In this document: piece after piece, positions 61,907-64,000 of the stretch
How the letters are laid out: every line of letters begins with the position of its first letter
How positions within the stretch are numbered: position 1 is the stretch's first letter
Assembly (NCBI RefSeq): GCF_000801105.2
Contig: NC_079515.1
Location: forward strand, 24,203,407 to 24,267,406
Direction: 5' to 3'
DNA: 64,000 nt
Source of the DNA: Raphanus sativus
Taxonomy: Eukaryota; Streptophyta; Magnoliopsida; Brassicales; Brassicaceae
Made by a program: the position numbers and the translations under genes
The notes under the pieces: model-generated
Told to the model about the DNA's origin: nothing
The model's database searches: none
The model's input: the letters and a program-made list of their open reading frames with translations, nothing else

Positions 61907-62418
61907 TTATATTGGGTCAATTAGCTTTTTTGGGGAATCATCTTCATCAATTTTCCCTGCACCCTGGTCGGATTGGTTGATTCTGATTGTGTGTGGCTAC
62001 AAACATTGATAAGAAAACCAGACAACGTTTATAATGTTTGATACTCTAATTGCAATGTATGGATGATGATGATGAAAATAATTTTCTAGTTCAAACGAAC
62101 CTCAGCCCTTGCATCCGTATCTGTGAGTCTTTGCTTAATGTCTTTACCAATTGAAAAGAAAACTTCCTCAACGTTTAAGTTAGTCTTGGCACTCTGCAAG
62201 AACAAACTTATCAGCGTTAACCAAATGAAAAGAACGTACATTTTCCTACACACATAACAAAAACCTAAAACTACAACGTACAGTCTCGAAGAACTTGATT
62301 CCGTATTCATCTGCAAGAGCTTGGCCCTTAGCTGTTGGCACAGCCTGGATATATACAAAACACAACAAATCATTGTTTTAGCAAAACAGAATCATGTAAT
62401 AAATAAGCAGGAAGATCC

Positions 62419-62547
62419 GTGAGAGAGAGAGAGAGAGAGAGAGAGAGNNNNNNNNNNNNNNNNNNNNNNNNNNNNNNNNNNNNNNNNNNNNNNNNNNNNN
62501 NNNNNNNNNNNNNNNNNNNNNNNNNNNNNNNNNNNNNNNNNNNNNNN

Positions 62548-62610
<63 letters not shown>
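62419..62610. repeat. (GA)n microsatellite interrupted by an assembly gap
   Basis: Pure GA runs at 62419-62447 and 62548-62610 flank a run of unknown bases, inside a RAB gene intron. The array could not be closed in the assembly. Confidence 0.95.
62448..62547. other. Assembly gap, exactly 100 N
   Basis: One hundred unknown bases, the usual placeholder for a gap of unknown length. Confidence 0.99.
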
Positions 62611-62612
<2 letters not shown>

Positions 62613-63051
62613 CTTTTGCTTTCATCCATATCTGCCTTATTCCCACGAGAATCTTGTTGACATTATCAGAAAGCGTGCTGCTCAATATTACGGATCCAGT
62701 TCCTGATGTCTTAAATTGAAGAAAACAAACAACAGCAAAATGAACATATAAGTTTATTAGAAAATACTAACAATGCTAACAGATAGAAGAATATATACTT
62801 TCTTGAGAAGAATTGTTACTTGCATGAGGCCTAGAGTCTACAGATGAACAACATTAAACTGTAAGTTAAAAGTAAAGATAGAACTTACTGTTGAAAGATG
62901 ATTCATCAGTGACATCATAGACAAGCAAAATGCCCATGGCTCCACGGTAGTATGCTGCAATGAGAAGAAACCACTTTGAGTGAGTATTCCACGTTCCCAC
63001 GATAGTGAAGAATGAAAGTAAGAGGAAACGAAAAGCAGAGGGTATATTCTA

Positions 63052-63267
<216 letters not shown>

Positions 63268-63351
63268 TCATAGCATACCCAATGGTCGTAATGAAACTGG
63301 TTGTAAAGGAGCCATCTGAGAAACGCAAGAGGAGGCAACTCTTACCCACAC

Positions 63352-63634
63352 CTAGTAAATTCACGAAATGGTGTACATGAAAGAAGAAGATAGAGGAAGA
63401 AGTTAGATAAAGCAAAAAAAAAAAAAAACCTTTTGAGTACTATCCTAAACAGCATGAAAATAAGCAATTTGCTGACATAAATAAAGATTAGCAAACCCTA
63501 TAAAGCAACAACTTAGGCCTAAACCATCAACCCATGAAAATCAAATACAGTACGAGCATAGAGACATACTTTGATGAAGAAACCTGAAAGGTGAAACTAC
63601 TAGAATTACGTTAAATTAACAAATAAAAAATAGC
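63352..63634. other. RAB intron or upstream DNA
   Basis: AT-rich with A-runs at 63412-63428. No RAB first exon is visible. If that exon lies beyond the window, this and the 7SL-like gene sit inside its first intron. Confidence 0.4.
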
Positions 63635-63866
63635 AAAAGTGATGGTCCAACTGGAACCGGCGTACGGGGGTCATAGTTTGTTCAGACTTAACAGAGTCTA
63701 ATAATCCTTCCGCTCTAGGAGACTAACAGATGCCAAGTCATGGCGCTGAACTCCCTAACTTGGACAGTAGCTAATCCTAACCAAACCAACCCCCGACCAA
63801 TCGACCCAATTTTTCCATCACCTTATTGTCTCACTCGGATCACAAGCAAACGTTACTAAGCTCGAC
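63635..63866 (-). ncRNA. 7SL (SRP RNA)-like gene, probably lacking helix 8
   Basis: On the minus strand the RNA would start GTCGAGCTTAGTAACGTTTG and continue CTTGTGATCCGAGTGAGACA. This is the plan of the SRP Alu domain. A long stem closes it: GGTGATGG (63815-63822) pairs with CCATCAC (63639-63645), and the arms stay similar for ~30 positions. Inside are GTTCAG/CTGAAC (63746-63751 with 63680-63685), the small hairpin GCCAtgactTGGC (63732-63744), and TCTCCTAGAGCGGAAGGA, like the helix 6 tip. The helix 8 core GGAAACGGAGCAG, expected in any SRP RNA, is not found, and the length (~232) is ~70 short of normal. The first T-run (63635-63638) would end pol III transcription. It could be a pseudogene or a shortened variant. 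Confidence 0.55.
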
Positions 63867-63887
63867 GGTAAGTACTTGTGAACTAAA

Positions 63888-63933
63888 CTTATATATACAT
63901 TAAGAAAAAACCTGTTTCTTCTGATGTGGGACT
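63888..63933 (-). promoter_or_regulatory. Plant pol III snRNA-type promoter: USE plus TATA box
   Basis: On the minus strand AGTCCCACATC (63923-63933) matches the plant upstream sequence element RTCCCACATCG. The TATA box TATATATAAG lies at 63897-63888, 25 bases further. In plants this short spacing marks pol III genes (U6, U3, 7SL), while ~33 marks pol II snRNA genes. The expected start falls on the 7SL-like 5' end at 63866. Confidence 0.75.
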
Positions 63934-64000
63934 TCCGTTATAGGTAAATACTAGATTAAACCAAGTCTTAACCCGTTGTATTCTGGTTTTTCTTTCACAT

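Noticed and set aside
62378..62706. Ser-Leu or Arg-Glu repeat open frames
   Set aside because: Translation of the (GA)n microsatellite and N gap.

Overview
This is a plant nuclear genome segment. Multi-exon genes, Helitrons, LINE and Copia retrotransposons and AT-rich intergenic DNA all point that way. The single-copy genes and their order match, as far as I recall it, the block At3g53470 to At3g53610 on the lower arm of Arabidopsis thaliana chromosome 3. The organism is therefore a Brassicaceae species, probably Brassica or a close relative. All gene identities come from reading translated exons against remembered family sequences; no search was run.

Layout. 1-4.45 kb: the 3' part of a LINE with an intact ORF2 and poly(A) tail. 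4.9-5.4 kb: a small membrane-protein gene. 6.0-8.0 kb (minus): SR splicing factor RS2Z32, sharing a compact site II-rich promoter with UXS1 (8.6-10.8 kb, plus), a UDP-glucuronate decarboxylase that carries a U12-type AT-AC intron. 11.06-14.34 kb: a non-autonomous Helitron. 15.1-16.3 kb: NAKR3, with a GC-AG intron. 16.5-20.0 kb (minus): a TRM/LONGIFOLIA-like microtubule-recruiting protein. 20-31 kb: a repeat desert holding three more Helitrons, MITE-like elements and a fold-back element with tRNA-like pol III boxes in both arms. 31.1-35.8 kb (minus): a young, complete Copia element. 36.7-38.5 kb: an F-box/FBD gene. 38.7-39.7 kb (minus): a plastid TPR protein. 40.1-42.8 kb (minus): the LAMMER kinase AFC1. 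43.6-45.5 kb: diaminopimelate epimerase DAPF, behind a tandemly duplicated promoter. 45.9-48.5 kb (minus): cytosolic aspartyl-tRNA synthetase, apparently not at its ancestral position. 49.0-54.0 kb (minus): an LRR receptor kinase of the LRR-VIII type.

55.6-61.9 kb is an accessory island lying where Arabidopsis has a zinc-finger gene, as I recall. It holds four unrelated genes of multicopy type: a small acidic protein, a GRF zinc finger protein, an RPA-like OB-fold gene with one in-frame stop, and an At2g35280-like F-box protein. Noncoding parts carry dense copies of GTATAAC, GTGTAAC and AGTGAAAC. It abuts the damaged 3' end of a RAB8/RABE GTPase gene (61.9-63.4 kb, minus), whose prenylation tail is lost and whose central exon has two compensating indels next to a 100-N gap. 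At 63.6-63.9 kb (minus) there is a pol III-type gene (USE, TATA, T-run) for a 7SL/SRP-like RNA that appears to lack helix 8.

The conserved genes are housekeeping or signalling functions (splicing, splicing kinase, cell-wall sugar supply, lysine synthesis, translation, vesicle traffic) and do not form one pathway. The unusual biology is in the mobile DNA, the accessory island and the RNA gene.
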